DNA of 59,758 nucleotides from Gammaproteobacteria bacterium (GTDB lineage Bacteria > Pseudomonadota > Gammaproteobacteria > Chromatiales > Sedimenticolaceae), in the NCBI GenBank assembly GCA_020445165.1, contig JAGRHE010000001.1, positions 1-59,758 on the forward strand, written 5' to 3'. The notes under the pieces were generated by a model. It was given only the letters and a program-made list of their open reading frames with translations, did not search any database and was not told the DNA's origin. Below, one piece after another: positions 17,539-26,598 of the stretch. The position numbers and the translations under genes are program-made. Position 1 is the first letter of the stretch; every line of letters begins with the position of its first letter.

Positions 17539-18438
17539 TCATTGTTTCAGCGACTCACACTGAGTCGGCACCCTGGCCAGCTTATCCGCCAGTCGTTGCA
17601 GCGGTGACAGTTTGCGGCTCAATTCCTGGCCTTTGCGCAGTCGTTCGGCCGCGTCTTCGCTGAACCACCATGCCAGTTCCTGACCGCAGCCGTGTGTGGC
17701 CGGCGGCGGTGACTGTGGATTGCAGTCCGCCTGGCCGGAAGGACAGTGGAGACGCACATGGAAATGGTAGTGATGTCCCCACCAGGGGCGCAGCTTGTTC
17801 AACCATTCGGCCTGGTCGGTACTCTCGCAGGCCGCCTTTTTGATCAATGGATTGACGAAGATCCGTGCCACCTCGGGCTGTTGGCTGACATATTTCAGCA
17901 CGCTGATGTGTTTGGCCTGGAATTGTTCCGGATCGACATCCTGCTGATCCTCGTCGAGCATGGAGATAGCACTCAGTTGCTCCACCTCCTGTTCGGTCAA
18001 TGTCCGGTGGTTGGCCGGCGAATCGAGCCAGAACCAGAAATCCCCGTCCAGACCGATCTGATGGCTGGCATGTCCCGTGGTCGTGGGGCCGCCGCGAGCC
18101 TGGCCGAGATCACCCACCAGCAGGGTGCCGAATTCGCGGCGCCGGATCTCGGATGCCAACTCGCTGACGAATTGGCGCATCGCTGGTTGGGCGAAGTAGC
18201 GGCGGCGGGACTTGCGCATCACCTGAAAGGTTGGTCCCTCATCGGCGAGGATCGATTCCGCCCCTTGCAGGCAGCCGGCACTGTAGCCGCCGATCGCCTG
18301 CGGCTTGCCTGAGACAGGCTCCTGCGCATCCGCCCAGGGATTGGGCAACCGGGTTTCGTCGACCACAGCCGGCGATGAGATCACCAGCGAAAATGCTGCC
18401 AGGAGTGCGCGGGGCCAGCTGGAGAATATGCGTGTCAT
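17539..18438 (-). CDS. mepA: Penicillin-insensitive murein endopeptidase MepA
   Basis: The protein of about 299 residues has a signal peptide followed by the M74 peptidase domain. Seen motifs are GYSAGCLQGA near the N-terminus, GHASHQIGLDGDFW (metal ligands His and Asp) and WWGHHYHFHVRLHC near the C-terminus. MepA cleaves D-Ala-meso-DAP cross-links in the periplasm. The ATG at 18438 is preceded by AGGAAGG, which I prefer to the upstream GTG. A C-terminal segment after QADCNPQSPPP is typical of the family. Confidence 0.92.
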   Translation of the reverse strand: MTRIFSSWPRALLAAFSLVISSPAVVDETRLPNPWADAQEPVSGKPQAIGGYSAGCLQGAESILADEGPTFQVMRKSRRRYFAQPAMRQFVSELASEIRRREFGTLLVGDLGQARGGPTTTGHASHQIGLDGDFWFWLDSPANHRTLTEQEVEQLSAISMLDEDQQDVDPEQFQAKHISVLKYVSQQPEVARIFVNPLIKKAACESTDQAEWLNKLRPWWGHHYHFHVRLHCPSGQADCNPQSPPPATHGCGQELAWWFSEDAAERLRKGQELSRKLSPLQRLADKLARVPTQCESLKQ

Positions 18439-18709
18439 GCCTTCCTGTTCCGGAACGTCCACGCGTCCGGTTGTCCGTGGTGGTGTCGTCCCTTCCGTAA
18501 CACGTCGGGAAACGCAGAAAAACTCGACCGGGAGCAGTTCTGGCGAAACTCTTCCTGGGCCGGCGGCTCAAGGGGATAAGCTGTCAAAAACGAATCGATC
18601 CCGCCAATTATGAACGGACTGGAACGGAATGCACACGGGCATCAGGGGGTTGCGGCCGTCAGGGGACTGGAGTGCCCGTTTTTCCTCGCCCCAACAGGCT
18701 GCGTGATGC

Positions 18710-18916
18710 TCATGGCTCGAGCAGCCATTCGAGCACGTTCTTGGCCAGGAAACCGAAAATACCGAATGCGAGAACAAAGAACAGAATGAATGTGCCGAAC
18801 TTGCCAGCGTTGGATTTTCGGGCCAGATCCCAGATGATCCATAGCATGAAGGCAATGAAGAACCCCAGGCCCCATGTCAGGCCAATGTTGGCGATCTGTT
18901 CTTCAGTTAATGACAC
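18710..18916 (-). CDS. DUF2788 small membrane protein
   Basis: The 68-residue protein has two membrane helices (about 12-31 and 40-63) separated by the loop DLARKSNAGKFGTF, which fits DUF2788. Function is unknown. It starts 12 bp after the stop of the DUF2189 gene on the same strand, so the two are probably co-transcribed. Confidence 0.85.
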   Translation of the reverse strand: MSLTEEQIANIGLTWGLGFFIAFMLWIIWDLARKSNAGKFGTFILFFVLAFGIFGFLAKNVLEWLLEP

Positions 18917-18928
18917 TGCCCGATGCTC

Positions 18929-19735
18929 CTACCTGGCGTAGGCCGGCAGCGCGGATGCATCCACCAGGTCGCGATAGACATGCCACGAGGCATGCCCCAT
19001 CAGTGGATAGAGAACCAGGAAGCCGAGCATTCCGGTGACGAACGAGAGGCCGGTGAGCGCCATGATGACCATGGCCCAAAGTACCATCGTGACCGGATTT
19101 TCGCTGGCTGAGCGGACACTGGTTTGCAGCGCGACCCATGAGTTCACATCACGGTCCACCAGCAGTGGCATGGCAACCACGGTGATTGCGAAGGTCACCG
19201 CTGCGTAGAGGCCGCCCAGAATGGTCCACAACGCGAAGAGTTCGTCCTCCTGGGTCAGCACGTAACGCAGGAAGTCCATGGGGTTGGCGATCGATACATT
19301 GACGAAGAAATAGAAAAGGAAGAGCGACAGAGCAACCCACCAGGCACCAATGAAAACGAGCAGGAGACCGAACCGGAACAGGCACCTACTGGCATGTCGC
19401 CAGGCCTTGATGGCGTCGGCAAGCGTCGGCTGTTCGTGGTTTTCCAGCGTGCGACTGACCGCATACAGGCCCGTGGCCAGGAAGGGCCCGACGAAAACGA
19501 AACAGGACGCCGCGATGATCAGAAGTTCCCAGCGCAAGAGCGTCGTGGCGAGTACGGCATAACTGAGTACCACGACGACAAGGCCATGCAACAAGCTGAT
19601 GCCGGTTGCGGATCGCAGGTCATTCCACCCCATTTGCAGCCAGGCAAGAACGCGAATGGGTGCAACGGTGTGAACCGGTGGCGGATTAGGAAGTGGGGGC
19701 GGGGTTGCGGAATCAGCGCTCATGCCTGCAGCCAT
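18929..19735 (-). CDS. DUF2189 integral membrane protein
   Basis: The 268-residue protein has a Pro-rich cytoplasmic N-terminus (about 10-25) and six to seven hydrophobic helices. The pattern W...GW.DL...TGISLLHG and GPFLATGLYAVSR..E is typical of DUF2189 proteins, which are found next to respiratory genes in many proteobacteria but have no established function. Met1 or Met5 could be the start. It precedes the DUF2788 gene by 12 bp. Confidence 0.83.
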   Translation of the reverse strand: MAAGMSADSATPPPLPNPPPVHTVAPIRVLAWLQMGWNDLRSATGISLLHGLVVVVLSYAVLATTLLRWELLIIAASCFVFVGPFLATGLYAVSRTLENHEQPTLADAIKAWRHASRCLFRFGLLLVFIGAWWVALSLFLFYFFVNVSIANPMDFLRYVLTQEDELFALWTILGGLYAAVTFAITVVAMPLLVDRDVNSWVALQTSVRSASENPVTMVLWAMVIMALTGLSFVTGMLGFLVLYPLMGHASWHVYRDLVDASALPAYAR

Positions 19736-20030
19736 TCATGCCGGGTTGAGTCAGCGATACTGGCACGTGAGTTCGCGCGAGAACAAGCAACCCGCGCTGC
19801 TGCCACCCCAAGTCGGCGCTTCAGCGACTGCGAGTGACGCAGGTTTACCACGTGCTGGCGCATCGCCGGTGCGGGGCCTGTTGATTTTGGCCGCAACCTG
19901 GAAGCGAACCAGGTCTGATATGCTCAGCCGCCCGCATCAAACCTGGCGCGCTTTCAGGGGCTCGGCCAGGCGGCCATCCCCTTGTAGGGGGACATTCAAC
20001 CCTTGGTCCAACTTTTTGTCTGGAGAGACA

Positions 20031-20330
20031 ATGATGAAGAAAACGATGGCCATAGCTGTATCGGCTCTGATCCTGTCCGCTTCCACTGCCGTTCTTGCCG
20101 GCACCGGTGACGGTGAAGCACTGTTCAATTCCAGCTGTGGCAAGTGTCATGAAGAAGGTGGCACCAAGGCCATTCCCGAGGATGACATCAAGGTCATCAA
20201 GGGCCTGTCCGCAGACAAGATTCAGGCTGCGTTCAACGGCGGCGTTGAGGCGCCCAAGAAAATGCTGAAGGCGTGGGATAAGTTCAGTGACGCCGAGAAA
20301 GCGGCTGTGATCGATTACCTGTCGAAGTAA
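20031..20330 (+). CDS. Monohaem c-type cytochrome
   Basis: The 99-residue protein has a cleavable signal peptide (about 1-23) and one haem-binding motif C-G-K-C-H at about residues 38-42. A methionine in PKKMLKAW (about residue 77) is the probable sixth ligand. It is a small class I cytochrome c, likely a periplasmic electron carrier. A TGGAGAG site precedes the double ATG. A 12-bp hairpin follows 11 bp after the stop, so it is probably a single-gene transcript. Confidence 0.9.
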   Translation: MMKKTMAIAVSALILSASTAVLAGTGDGEALFNSSCGKCHEEGGTKAIPEDDIKVIKGLSADKIQAAFNGGVEAPKKMLKAWDKFSDAEKAAVIDYLSK

Positions 20331-20341
20331 CACACTTCACC

Positions 20342-20370
20342 GGTATGCCGGAGCGTTTCTCCGGCATACC
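20342..20370. terminator. 12-bp hairpin after the cytochrome gene
   Basis: GGTATGCCGGAG (20342-20353) pairs perfectly with CTCCGGCATACC (20359-20370) around a CGTTT loop. It starts 11 bp after the cytochrome c stop codon. There is no T-run. Confidence 0.6.
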
Positions 20371-20450
20371 CATTGTCCCTGCTGCCTGTTCAAGACCAGC
20401 GTTTGATGCTCGTCACCTGATCCGCCTGCCCGAATCACCCGGGTCCACGA

Positions 20451-20615
20451 TCAGCCGGACCTGCGTCGCCGATGAGACGGGTTTTCGTCCACGAATATCA
20501 CCTGCTTAGCGGCGCGATATCCCTCGCGCGCAGACGGCCGGAAAACGAAGGCGGTGACCAGGATGAGAAACAGGGGGGCGCCGAAGAAGGCAATCCAGAA
20601 AAAGGCATCGTGCAT
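20451..20615 (-). CDS. CcoQ/FixQ-like single-helix microprotein (54 aa)
   Basis: This minus-strand frame encodes 54 residues: one membrane helix (about residues 5-26, FFWIAFFGAPLFLILV), then FRPSAREGYRAAKQVIF, an acidic VDEN and a basic tail. A perfect GGAGG lies 7 nt before the ATG. The layout (helix, basic patch, acid motif) resembles CcoQ/FixQ subunits of cbb3 oxidases or similar assembly peptides. No ccoNOP genes are nearby, so the name is tentative; the existence of the gene is better supported than its role. Confidence 0.6.
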   Translation of the reverse strand: MHDAFFWIAFFGAPLFLILVTAFVFRPSAREGYRAAKQVIFVDENPSHRRRRSG

Positions 20616-20740
20616 TTCGAATCCTCCACATCAGGCTGACCGGCTTGCCCGGTCGAACCGGTCAGCAGTATCTGTAACGTCTCTACCCAAGAAGATGCGG
20701 CCGGGCACCCTGTGCTTCAACGGCCTTGGCAGTGTGGTTG

Positions 20741-20766
20741 GTCGGGGTCATCCGCACGACCCCGAC
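20741..20766. terminator. 9-bp hairpin after the persulfide dioxygenase gene
   Basis: GTCGGGGTC (20741-20749) pairs perfectly with GACCCCGAC (20758-20766) around an 8-nt loop. It lies downstream of the minus-strand gene ending at 20835 and upstream of the microprotein gene. Confidence 0.5.
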
Positions 20767-20834
20767 ATGGGCACTGGGTCGACATTGCGGTCGCACCTCT
20801 GCCGCTGCCATGCCCGGACGATGTGGGCGATCCA

Positions 20835-21527
20835 TCAGGCCGCCGTAGCCAAGCCGCACTTTCGGTTTGCCGGCACGGCGACATCCATCAGCTTGGGGTT
20901 GCTCAGCTTCAGCCCGTTCATCAACGCGATGTAGGCTGAGCGATCGGCAACCTGCAGTCGCGGGTTGTGGCGCCTCTCTTCGCCGATGGTGCTGACGGTC
21001 ATGCCGTTGTAGTCGTGCGCCGGGTAAACCAACGTGTCTTCCGGCAGCTTGAGCAGTCGACCGAACAGGCTGTCGTATTGATCACCGGCATTTCCATTCT
21101 GAAAGTCAGTACGACCCGTGCCGCGGATGAGCAGCGTGTCGCCGGTCAGCACACGATCAGGCAGCGCGAAGCTGTACGAGTCGTCGGTATGGCCAGGCGT
21201 GTAAATGGCCTGGATATCGACACCGTCCAGCTTGAGCTTCTCGCCATCGGCGAAGCGCATGTTCAGGCATTCGGCCTGCGTCATCTCCCCCATTGCCGTG
21301 ATGCAACCTGTCTGTTCGCGGAGCTGACCGATGCCGGTGACATGGTCGGCATGGATATGCGTATCGACCGCCAGTACCAGGCGCAGGTCGAGTTCTCGCA
21401 CAAGCTGGATATAGCGATCCGTATGTTCCAGCACGGGATCGACCAGCAGGGCCTCACCGCCGCGGCGGCTTGCCATCAGATAGGTGTAGGTTGATGACGT
21501 GGGGTCAAAGAGTTGTCTGAAGATCAT
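20835..21527 (-). CDS. Persulfide dioxygenase (ETHE1-like MBL-fold protein)
   Basis: The 230-residue protein has the metallo-beta-lactamase signature T-H-I-H-A-D-H (His57, His59, Asp61, His62), the His in YTPGHTDDS (about 112), the Asp in TGDTLL and the C-terminal His in VYPAHDYNG. RGTGRTDFQ is characteristic of ETHE1-type persulfide dioxygenases, which oxidise glutathione persulfide to sulfite with non-haem iron. It follows the rhodanese gene by 36 bp on the same strand, a common bacterial pairing for sulfane sulfur oxidation. Confidence 0.9.
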   Translation of the reverse strand: MIFRQLFDPTSSTYTYLMASRRGGEALLVDPVLEHTDRYIQLVRELDLRLVLAVDTHIHADHVTGIGQLREQTGCITAMGEMTQAECLNMRFADGEKLKLDGVDIQAIYTPGHTDDSYSFALPDRVLTGDTLLIRGTGRTDFQNGNAGDQYDSLFGRLLKLPEDTLVYPAHDYNGMTVSTIGEERRHNPRLQVADRSAYIALMNGLKLSNPKLMDVAVPANRKCGLATAA

Positions 21528-21563
21528 GATTTTCTCCTGATACGTTCACAATTGGATGCCAGG

Positions 21564-22136
21564 TCAGACCTGTGCCACACGACCGCAGTCGCGACGGCGG
21601 TTCCAGGGCATACGCGCCATCAATCGCGCCATGCCACACCAACGCGTGATCCCGGCGGTGATGAGCCCGGCACCGATGGCGGCGCCGGCGACGAAGAACA
21701 GCTCATGCACGGTGAAGCCGAAGAACACCTTGAGAATCAGCAGACTTCCTACTGCGATCTGGACCTGGCGTTCGAGCGAGAGCGTAGTGCCACACTTGCG
21801 CACCGGGAGCCCGGCCTTCTGCCATGCCTCGGTACCGCCCTGAACCAGGGTCAGGTGTTCCACGCCCGCATCACGAAGCATCTGCGCCGCCTTCTCCGCG
21901 CGCATTCCCGCGTGGCAGGTCAGGTAGAGCGGGTGGTCTGCCCGCAACTCTGTCGGGTCGAGGATTTCGCCAAGTTTGCTCGGATCGAGTTCGTCGACAG
22001 GTAGCAGGCGTGCGCCGGGAATGTGTCCGGCGCGGTACTCGGCCGGCGAACGGACATCGAGTACCGTCGCCTTGCGGCCGCCATTCAGGCGCTCGGCCAG
22101 ATCCATCGGCGAGATCTGTGGAAATGCTGCGTTCAT
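21564..22136 (-). CDS. Rhodanese with C-terminal DUF2892 membrane domain
   Basis: The 190-residue protein has a rhodanese domain (about 5-110) with the active-site loop C74-H-A-G-M-R. A DUF2892-type hairpin of two membrane helices follows (about 125-165). Rhodaneses carry sulfane sulfur as a cysteine persulfide. The membrane domain suggests delivery of persulfide at the inner membrane to the persulfide dioxygenase encoded next. I choose the ATG at 22136 because GGAGG lies 5 nt upstream and a promoter lies 47 nt upstream; the longer reading frame has no homology. Confidence 0.9.
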   Translation of the reverse strand: MNAAFPQISPMDLAERLNGGRKATVLDVRSPAEYRAGHIPGARLLPVDELDPSKLGEILDPTELRADHPLYLTCHAGMRAEKAAQMLRDAGVEHLTLVQGGTEAWQKAGLPVRKCGTTLSLERQVQIAVGSLLILKVFFGFTVHELFFVAGAAIGAGLITAGITRWCGMARLMARMPWNRRRDCGRVAQV

Positions 22137-22182
22137 TGTTGCCTCCAGCGAGCTGTTACGGCTTTGTTGCTCCAGTGGCATC

Positions 22183-22211
22183 AAGATAAGAGTTTTGTGA
22201 TATTCGGACAA
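22183..22211 (-). promoter_or_regulatory. Candidate sigma-70 promoter of the rhodanese operon
   Basis: Read on the minus strand, TTGTCC (22206-22211) and TATCTT (22183-22188) are separated by exactly 17 nt. The -10 lies 46 nt before the chosen rhodanese start codon. Each box matches 4 of 6 consensus bases. Confidence 0.4.
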
Positions 22212-22239
22212 TTCGAAAGCCTGGCTCATTGAGTTCGAA
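22212..22239. promoter_or_regulatory. Pair of TTCGAA palindromes upstream of the rhodanese operon
   Basis: TTCGAA occurs at 22212-22217 and 22234-22239, 22 bp apart (about two helical turns), directly upstream of the candidate -35 box. This could be an operator for a sulfide- or persulfide-responsive repressor; no regulator gene of that kind is in the window. Confidence 0.3.
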
Positions 22240-22463
22240 AAAATCGAAGAATCAGCGCTTCGGCCGGTGTCACGTTTCGTCGACCAGATCGGCTGCAAGA
22301 CGAGGACGCGAAATCAGCCGGCGTCACGTACCAGTAAGTGGCCACCTTTTCCTGTGGTGGCGGTTCTGGTGGTGAATCGGCCCGGTTTTGCGGACACTCC
22401 GTACCAACAGGCAGGGACTGTCGTCAGGAGCGCGTGGGATCGGTAGTCAGCAGAGCTTGGCAA

Positions 22464-24179
22464 CTAGTCCAGCGGGATTCCCGCTGCCTGCAGGTGCGCC
22501 AGGAACTGCCGGGTCCGCGCATTGGAAGGCTCGATCGGGGTTTCCTGCTGCAAAAAGCGAATCGACATATTGGTGTGGTAGGCCAGCACCTCGTCCACCT
22601 GCCACTGTGCTTCCTCCTCCCGGTGCAATGCCATGAGGCCGGCCACCAGCATCAGGCGGGCATAGGTGGCGTACGGGTTTCGGGCCAGTGCCATCTGTTG
22701 ATACTTCACCGCTTTCTCGTAGTCGCCCAGGGTGTAGTGCGCCCAGCCGAGATTGAAGAGGTAATCCCAGGAATACAACGGATTGATCAGGATGGCTTCT
22801 TCGATCAACGCGATGGCCTTCTCGGCCTGCGCGGAATAGTTGTAGATCTGTGCCAACAGCGACATCCCGTCGGCGTAACCGGGGGCAAGCTGCAAGGCCT
22901 TCTCGACGGCCTCTGCAGCCAATGCGTTTTCGTGCCGGTACAGTCGGGTGAAGCCCAGCGACCAATAGGCGTCGGGGGAATCAGGGTCGAGTTCAACCGC
23001 CTTCTGCGCATAGTGCAGTGCTAGGTCGCGTTCGACCTGCGGTGTATCGCTCCAGCCCTTGTTGGCATAGCGCGTCAATGCGGCTGCGATGCCACCATAC
23101 GCGCGGGAAAAATTCGGATCCAGCAGGATCGCCTGGCGATAGTAGTCCTGCGCCCGTTTGTTGGCCTCGGGTGTCCGCTGGCTCAGGGCCTGTCGACCTT
23201 TCAGGTAGAGATCGTAAACCTCGAAGCTGTTGCCGGGCAGGCTGACCCGGGCTGATCGCTTCGCGGCGAGACGGGCCGTCAGCGCATCCACGATTTTCTG
23301 TGTGAGGTCTTCCTGCACCTCGAAGATCTCGCTCAACGAGCGGTCATATCGTTGCGACCAGACATTCTGGGCAGTGCCGGTGTCGATGAGGCGGGCCGTG
23401 ATACGCAGGGTGTCCCCGAGCTTGCGCACGCTGCCCTCGACCAGGTGTGAGACACCAAGTTTGCTGGCGATTTGTTGCGGGTCGACCTGTTTACCCTGGT
23501 ACTGGAAAGACGTGCTGCGGGCCAACACGCGCACGTGGTCGATGCGCGACAGGTCGGTGATCATGTCTTCGACGATACCGTCGGCGAGATATCCCTGGCT
23601 GTGGTCGTCACTGAGGTCTGCGAAGGGAAGGATCAGCAATCGCGGTGCCTCCAGTGATGCTGGCGGACCCTGCTTATCGGTTTGTTCTATCGCCGGTCGA
23701 TCTCCGGCGGTCCAGGGCAAGGCGATGGCCAGCACAAGCAGCAGGAGCAGGCCGGTTGCCGCGGCGCCGATGGTCCAGGCCCGATTGGTGGATTTTCCAG
23801 GCCCCGACCGCGGTTCGGAATCGGCCGTGGCGATCGACAGGGTCTCAACCGGGGCAATCAATCGATAACCCACCTTGGGGATGGTCTCCAGGTAGCTTGG
23901 GTTCTGCCGGTCATCACCGACCGCCTTCCGCAGTTTGTTGATGGCATTGGAAAGCGCCTCGTCGCCGACCACCCGGTTTGGCCAGACGGCCGCGAGCAGC
24001 TCATCGCGGGAGACGGGGTGTCCTGCTTGCTGCGAGAGAAACACAAGCAGCTGTCCCACGCGGGGTTCGAGCTTGATGGTGTCCGGCCCGCGCTCGAGCT
24101 TCAGCAGATCTGGATGGTAGGTCCAATCACCGATACGCAAGGGCGTGGAATTCGACTCCTCGCAATTGTCAGCAATCAT
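22464..24179 (-). CDS. CadC-like membrane-bound transcriptional regulator with TPR repeats
   Basis: The 571-residue protein has an N-terminal OmpR-type winged helix (about 14-112, with L...VWPNRVVGDEALSNAI and ETIPKVGYRLIAPV), a membrane helix (about 134-156), a TolB-like adenylate-cyclase-associated segment (about 176-295, LLILPFADLS..Y.ADGI.ED) and TPR repeats to the end. Such one-component regulators bind DNA with the cytoplasmic domain and sense periplasmic cues. It is transcribed divergently from the beta-propeller gene, 163 bp away, so that gene is a plausible target. Confidence 0.88.
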   Translation of the reverse strand: MIADNCEESNSTPLRIGDWTYHPDLLKLERGPDTIKLEPRVGQLLVFLSQQAGHPVSRDELLAAVWPNRVVGDEALSNAINKLRKAVGDDRQNPSYLETIPKVGYRLIAPVETLSIATADSEPRSGPGKSTNRAWTIGAAATGLLLLLVLAIALPWTAGDRPAIEQTDKQGPPASLEAPRLLILPFADLSDDHSQGYLADGIVEDMITDLSRIDHVRVLARSTSFQYQGKQVDPQQIASKLGVSHLVEGSVRKLGDTLRITARLIDTGTAQNVWSQRYDRSLSEIFEVQEDLTQKIVDALTARLAAKRSARVSLPGNSFEVYDLYLKGRQALSQRTPEANKRAQDYYRQAILLDPNFSRAYGGIAAALTRYANKGWSDTPQVERDLALHYAQKAVELDPDSPDAYWSLGFTRLYRHENALAAEAVEKALQLAPGYADGMSLLAQIYNYSAQAEKAIALIEEAILINPLYSWDYLFNLGWAHYTLGDYEKAVKYQQMALARNPYATYARLMLVAGLMALHREEEAQWQVDEVLAYHTNMSIRFLQQETPIEPSNARTRQFLAHLQAAGIPLD

Positions 24180-24342
24180 CAGCGCTCACGACCAGTGGTG
24201 AAGTTATTGATTTATATGACTTTGCGTTTTCGTGATCTTTCCGTGAGAGAAAGATTAGGCGTTCGTCAGGGGATTATCCAACCCGGACGCTAAACCTCTC
24301 CTTGTCGCAACGATTCATCAATGAACCTGGAAGGAGAGAGCG

Positions 24343-25344
24343 ATGAAAAACGCATTCATTGGTACCAGCCTGTACGGCCTGGTGATACTGGTCAGCGGGG
24401 CCTTCGCCGGCGGCAGTGCGCTTGCATCGGATCTCGTTGTGGTCGATCGAACACACTCGGAGGTATTGGAGTTGAAGCTGCAGAATGGCAGGGAACGCGA
24501 GAGTCATGTGCTGCAGGCGGGGAGTGGCCCGGCATTCGGGATAACCATCGACGAAGAAAAGAACATCTACGTCACCCACCAGGGCGACGAGCCGGAATTC
24601 GACGGTTCAGTGGTGGTCAAGCGCTACGGCTCGGACAGTTTCGAACTGCTGGTGCCCGCCGATGCGGAACTCAATGGCGGGCTCGGGAAGCCTTTCTACC
24701 CGATTGTGCGGGGAGACACCCTGTTCGTCAGCAGCTGGCTCACCCACCAGGTTCTGATGTTCGATAAGAACACCGGCGAGTCGTTGGGAGCCTTTGTGGA
24801 CGTGGACGCGACCACCGGCCTGGGGGAGGGCGGATTGGTCAACCCGCGCGGTATCGTGTTCGGACCTGAAGGCAACCTGTATGTAAACAGCAGCGGCACA
24901 GACGAGACACTGGTGTACGACGGCGAGTCCGGGGAATACCTCGGGGTGTTTCTCGATACTGCCGCACACGGCATCCATGTCCCGTGCGGGGTCGTGTTCG
25001 ATCACCGTGGCTGGGTGGCGATCGCCAGTGCAAGTACCAATGTTGACGTCAATGGCGAGTACGAAGGCGGCTTCGCGTTTTTCGACTGGGACGGCAATCT
25101 GTTGCGGCGCGAACGGGCGGGTGGCGTCTGCGGCCTGGAGCGCACCCCCGACGGGAAGCTCCTGGCCGGGGCGACGCAGTTGGAGCAGATCAGGATCTAT
25201 TCCCTCGACTGGGAAGAAGGTGAATACGAGACATTGCGGGAAGGTGCGAAGTTTCCCGATATGACGCTCCGTCGTTACAGCAAGCCACGCTGGGATAAAG
25301 GTCGAATGAATCCCCGCAGGCACGGTCGCTCCAGGTGTAAATGA
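24343..25344 (+). CDS. Secreted NHL/SMP-30-like beta-propeller protein
   Basis: The 333-residue protein has a signal peptide (about 1-28) and repeated beta-propeller blades: GPAFGITIDEEKNIYVTHQ, NPRGIVFGPEGNLYVNSSG, VPCGVVFDHRGWVAIASAS and GLERTPDGKLLAGA. NHL/SMP-30-like propellers act as lactonases, lyases or binding scaffolds; no clear metal site is visible, so the role is open. GGAAGGAGAG lies just before the ATG. It is divergent from the CadC-like regulator. Confidence 0.75.
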   Translation: MKNAFIGTSLYGLVILVSGAFAGGSALASDLVVVDRTHSEVLELKLQNGRERESHVLQAGSGPAFGITIDEEKNIYVTHQGDEPEFDGSVVVKRYGSDSFELLVPADAELNGGLGKPFYPIVRGDTLFVSSWLTHQVLMFDKNTGESLGAFVDVDATTGLGEGGLVNPRGIVFGPEGNLYVNSSGTDETLVYDGESGEYLGVFLDTAAHGIHVPCGVVFDHRGWVAIASASTNVDVNGEYEGGFAFFDWDGNLLRRERAGGVCGLERTPDGKLLAGATQLEQIRIYSLDWEEGEYETLREGAKFPDMTLRRYSKPRWDKGRMNPRRHGRSRCK

Positions 25345-25401
25345 TCGAAGCGCTGCCTGCTTGCCTGTGAAGGAAGGTCGCCGGTTCTTTAGTGGACTGC
25401 G

Positions 25402-25425
25402 AAAAATGCCATCCGTGGCATTTTT
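25402..25425. terminator. Bidirectional rho-independent terminator
   Basis: AAAAATGCCA (25402-25411) pairs with TGGCATTTTT (25416-25425) around a TCCG loop, giving an A-tract on one side and a T-tract on the other. It lies between the convergent beta-propeller and Nudix-ThiE genes. This is the best canonical terminator in the window. Confidence 0.75.
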
Positions 25426-25596
25426 TGCGACGGAAATCCAGGAACGTCGTTCACCGAGTTCGGGTCCGTCGCTCCAATTTCACGGATAGTGAAGACAACG
25501 CCGGCCGACACGGTGTTGTCGTTGAAATCCCTGGTCGAGCCAGACGCTGCGCCACGCAGGGCGACTATCACGCTCCGACTCGCCTGCGAACCATGC

Positions 25597-26538
25597 TCAC
25601 CAGATTCCACTCAGCATCGCGATGCCATGCGCATTGTGGTAGCGCGCGGAATCGAGTAGACCTTTCTTCATACCACCAAGGGCATACACGGGCATCGGCA
25701 GATCGCGTATCGCTTCGCTGAAACCATGCCAACCGAGCACCTCAGCGCCCGGGTGGCTGCGCGTCGGCAGCACCGGTGACAGCACCGCGAAGTCGGCATC
25801 CAGACGAGCCGCCTGCAGCAGTTCTGCGCGGTCATGACAGGCAGCGGCCCAGAGCAGATCGCCTGCAGGGCGGGCATGCAGCTTTCGATAGTGTTCAGGC
25901 TGCAGGTGCACGCCATCGGCACCGACCGACCGGGCCAGTTCGATATTGCCGTTGACCAGTACCTTGGCACCGAACGGATGGCACATCGCGACCACGGTGG
26001 CGGCAAACTCGTGCAGTTGTGCCTCGGACAAGTCCTTCTCGCGCACCTGGACGAGACGGATTCCATGCTTCAACGCGCGCTCGAGACGTTCAAGAAAGAG
26101 ATCAACGCCCAGCCTGGCGGCCTGGGAGATGGCGTAGACCGGCGGAAGATTGAGTGCATCCAGCACCTTCTGATGTGCCGGCAGAACGGGCGCCAGGCTC
26201 AGGTTCGTCGGATCCTGCCAACTGAGTTCCTGTCCTTCGACGGGCTTCGGCTCTGCATCCCAGGCGGTGATGCGGAAGACCCTCAGCTGGAATGGGCCGT
26301 GCGGATAGTCGAAGGTGCGGGTGATCCAGGGGCGGACCTGGATGGCCTGGATGCCCAGTTCCTCCTCCATCTCGCGGATCAGGGCCTCGCGTGCGTGCTC
26401 GTCCGCATCGATCTTGCCACCCGGCAGCTTCCAGTAGGTGGAGAGCTTCTTGTTCGAGGCCCTGCGTTCGAAGAGCACCCGCCCGTCCGGGCGTTCGAGT
26501 ACTGCGATGGCGCGGTGCTGTATCTTGTCTGTGGTCAT
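25597..26538 (-). CDS. mutT: Nudix hydrolase (MutT) fused to a ThiE-like domain
   Basis: The 313-residue protein has an N-terminal Nudix domain with the box GGKIDADEHAREALIREMEEELG (residues about 40-62, intact REx2EExG) and a C-terminal thiamine-phosphate-synthase-like TIM barrel (about 130-313, PPVYAIS...RLVQVREKDL...GADGVHLQPEH...VLSPVLPT). This fusion is common in gammaproteobacteria, where the Nudix part hydrolyses 8-oxo-dGTP and the role of the ThiE-like part is unproven. The ribosome binding site is weak. Confidence 0.9.
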   Translation of the reverse strand: MTTDKIQHRAIAVLERPDGRVLFERRASNKKLSTYWKLPGGKIDADEHAREALIREMEEELGIQAIQVRPWITRTFDYPHGPFQLRVFRITAWDAEPKPVEGQELSWQDPTNLSLAPVLPAHQKVLDALNLPPVYAISQAARLGVDLFLERLERALKHGIRLVQVREKDLSEAQLHEFAATVVAMCHPFGAKVLVNGNIELARSVGADGVHLQPEHYRKLHARPAGDLLWAAACHDRAELLQAARLDADFAVLSPVLPTRSHPGAEVLGWHGFSEAIRDLPMPVYALGGMKKGLLDSARYHNAHGIAMLSGIW

Positions 26539-26598
26539 GGAATTGTGTCGGTCGAAGGGGCCGTGAATCCGACATTATGCGTCAGGAATCGTTACACG

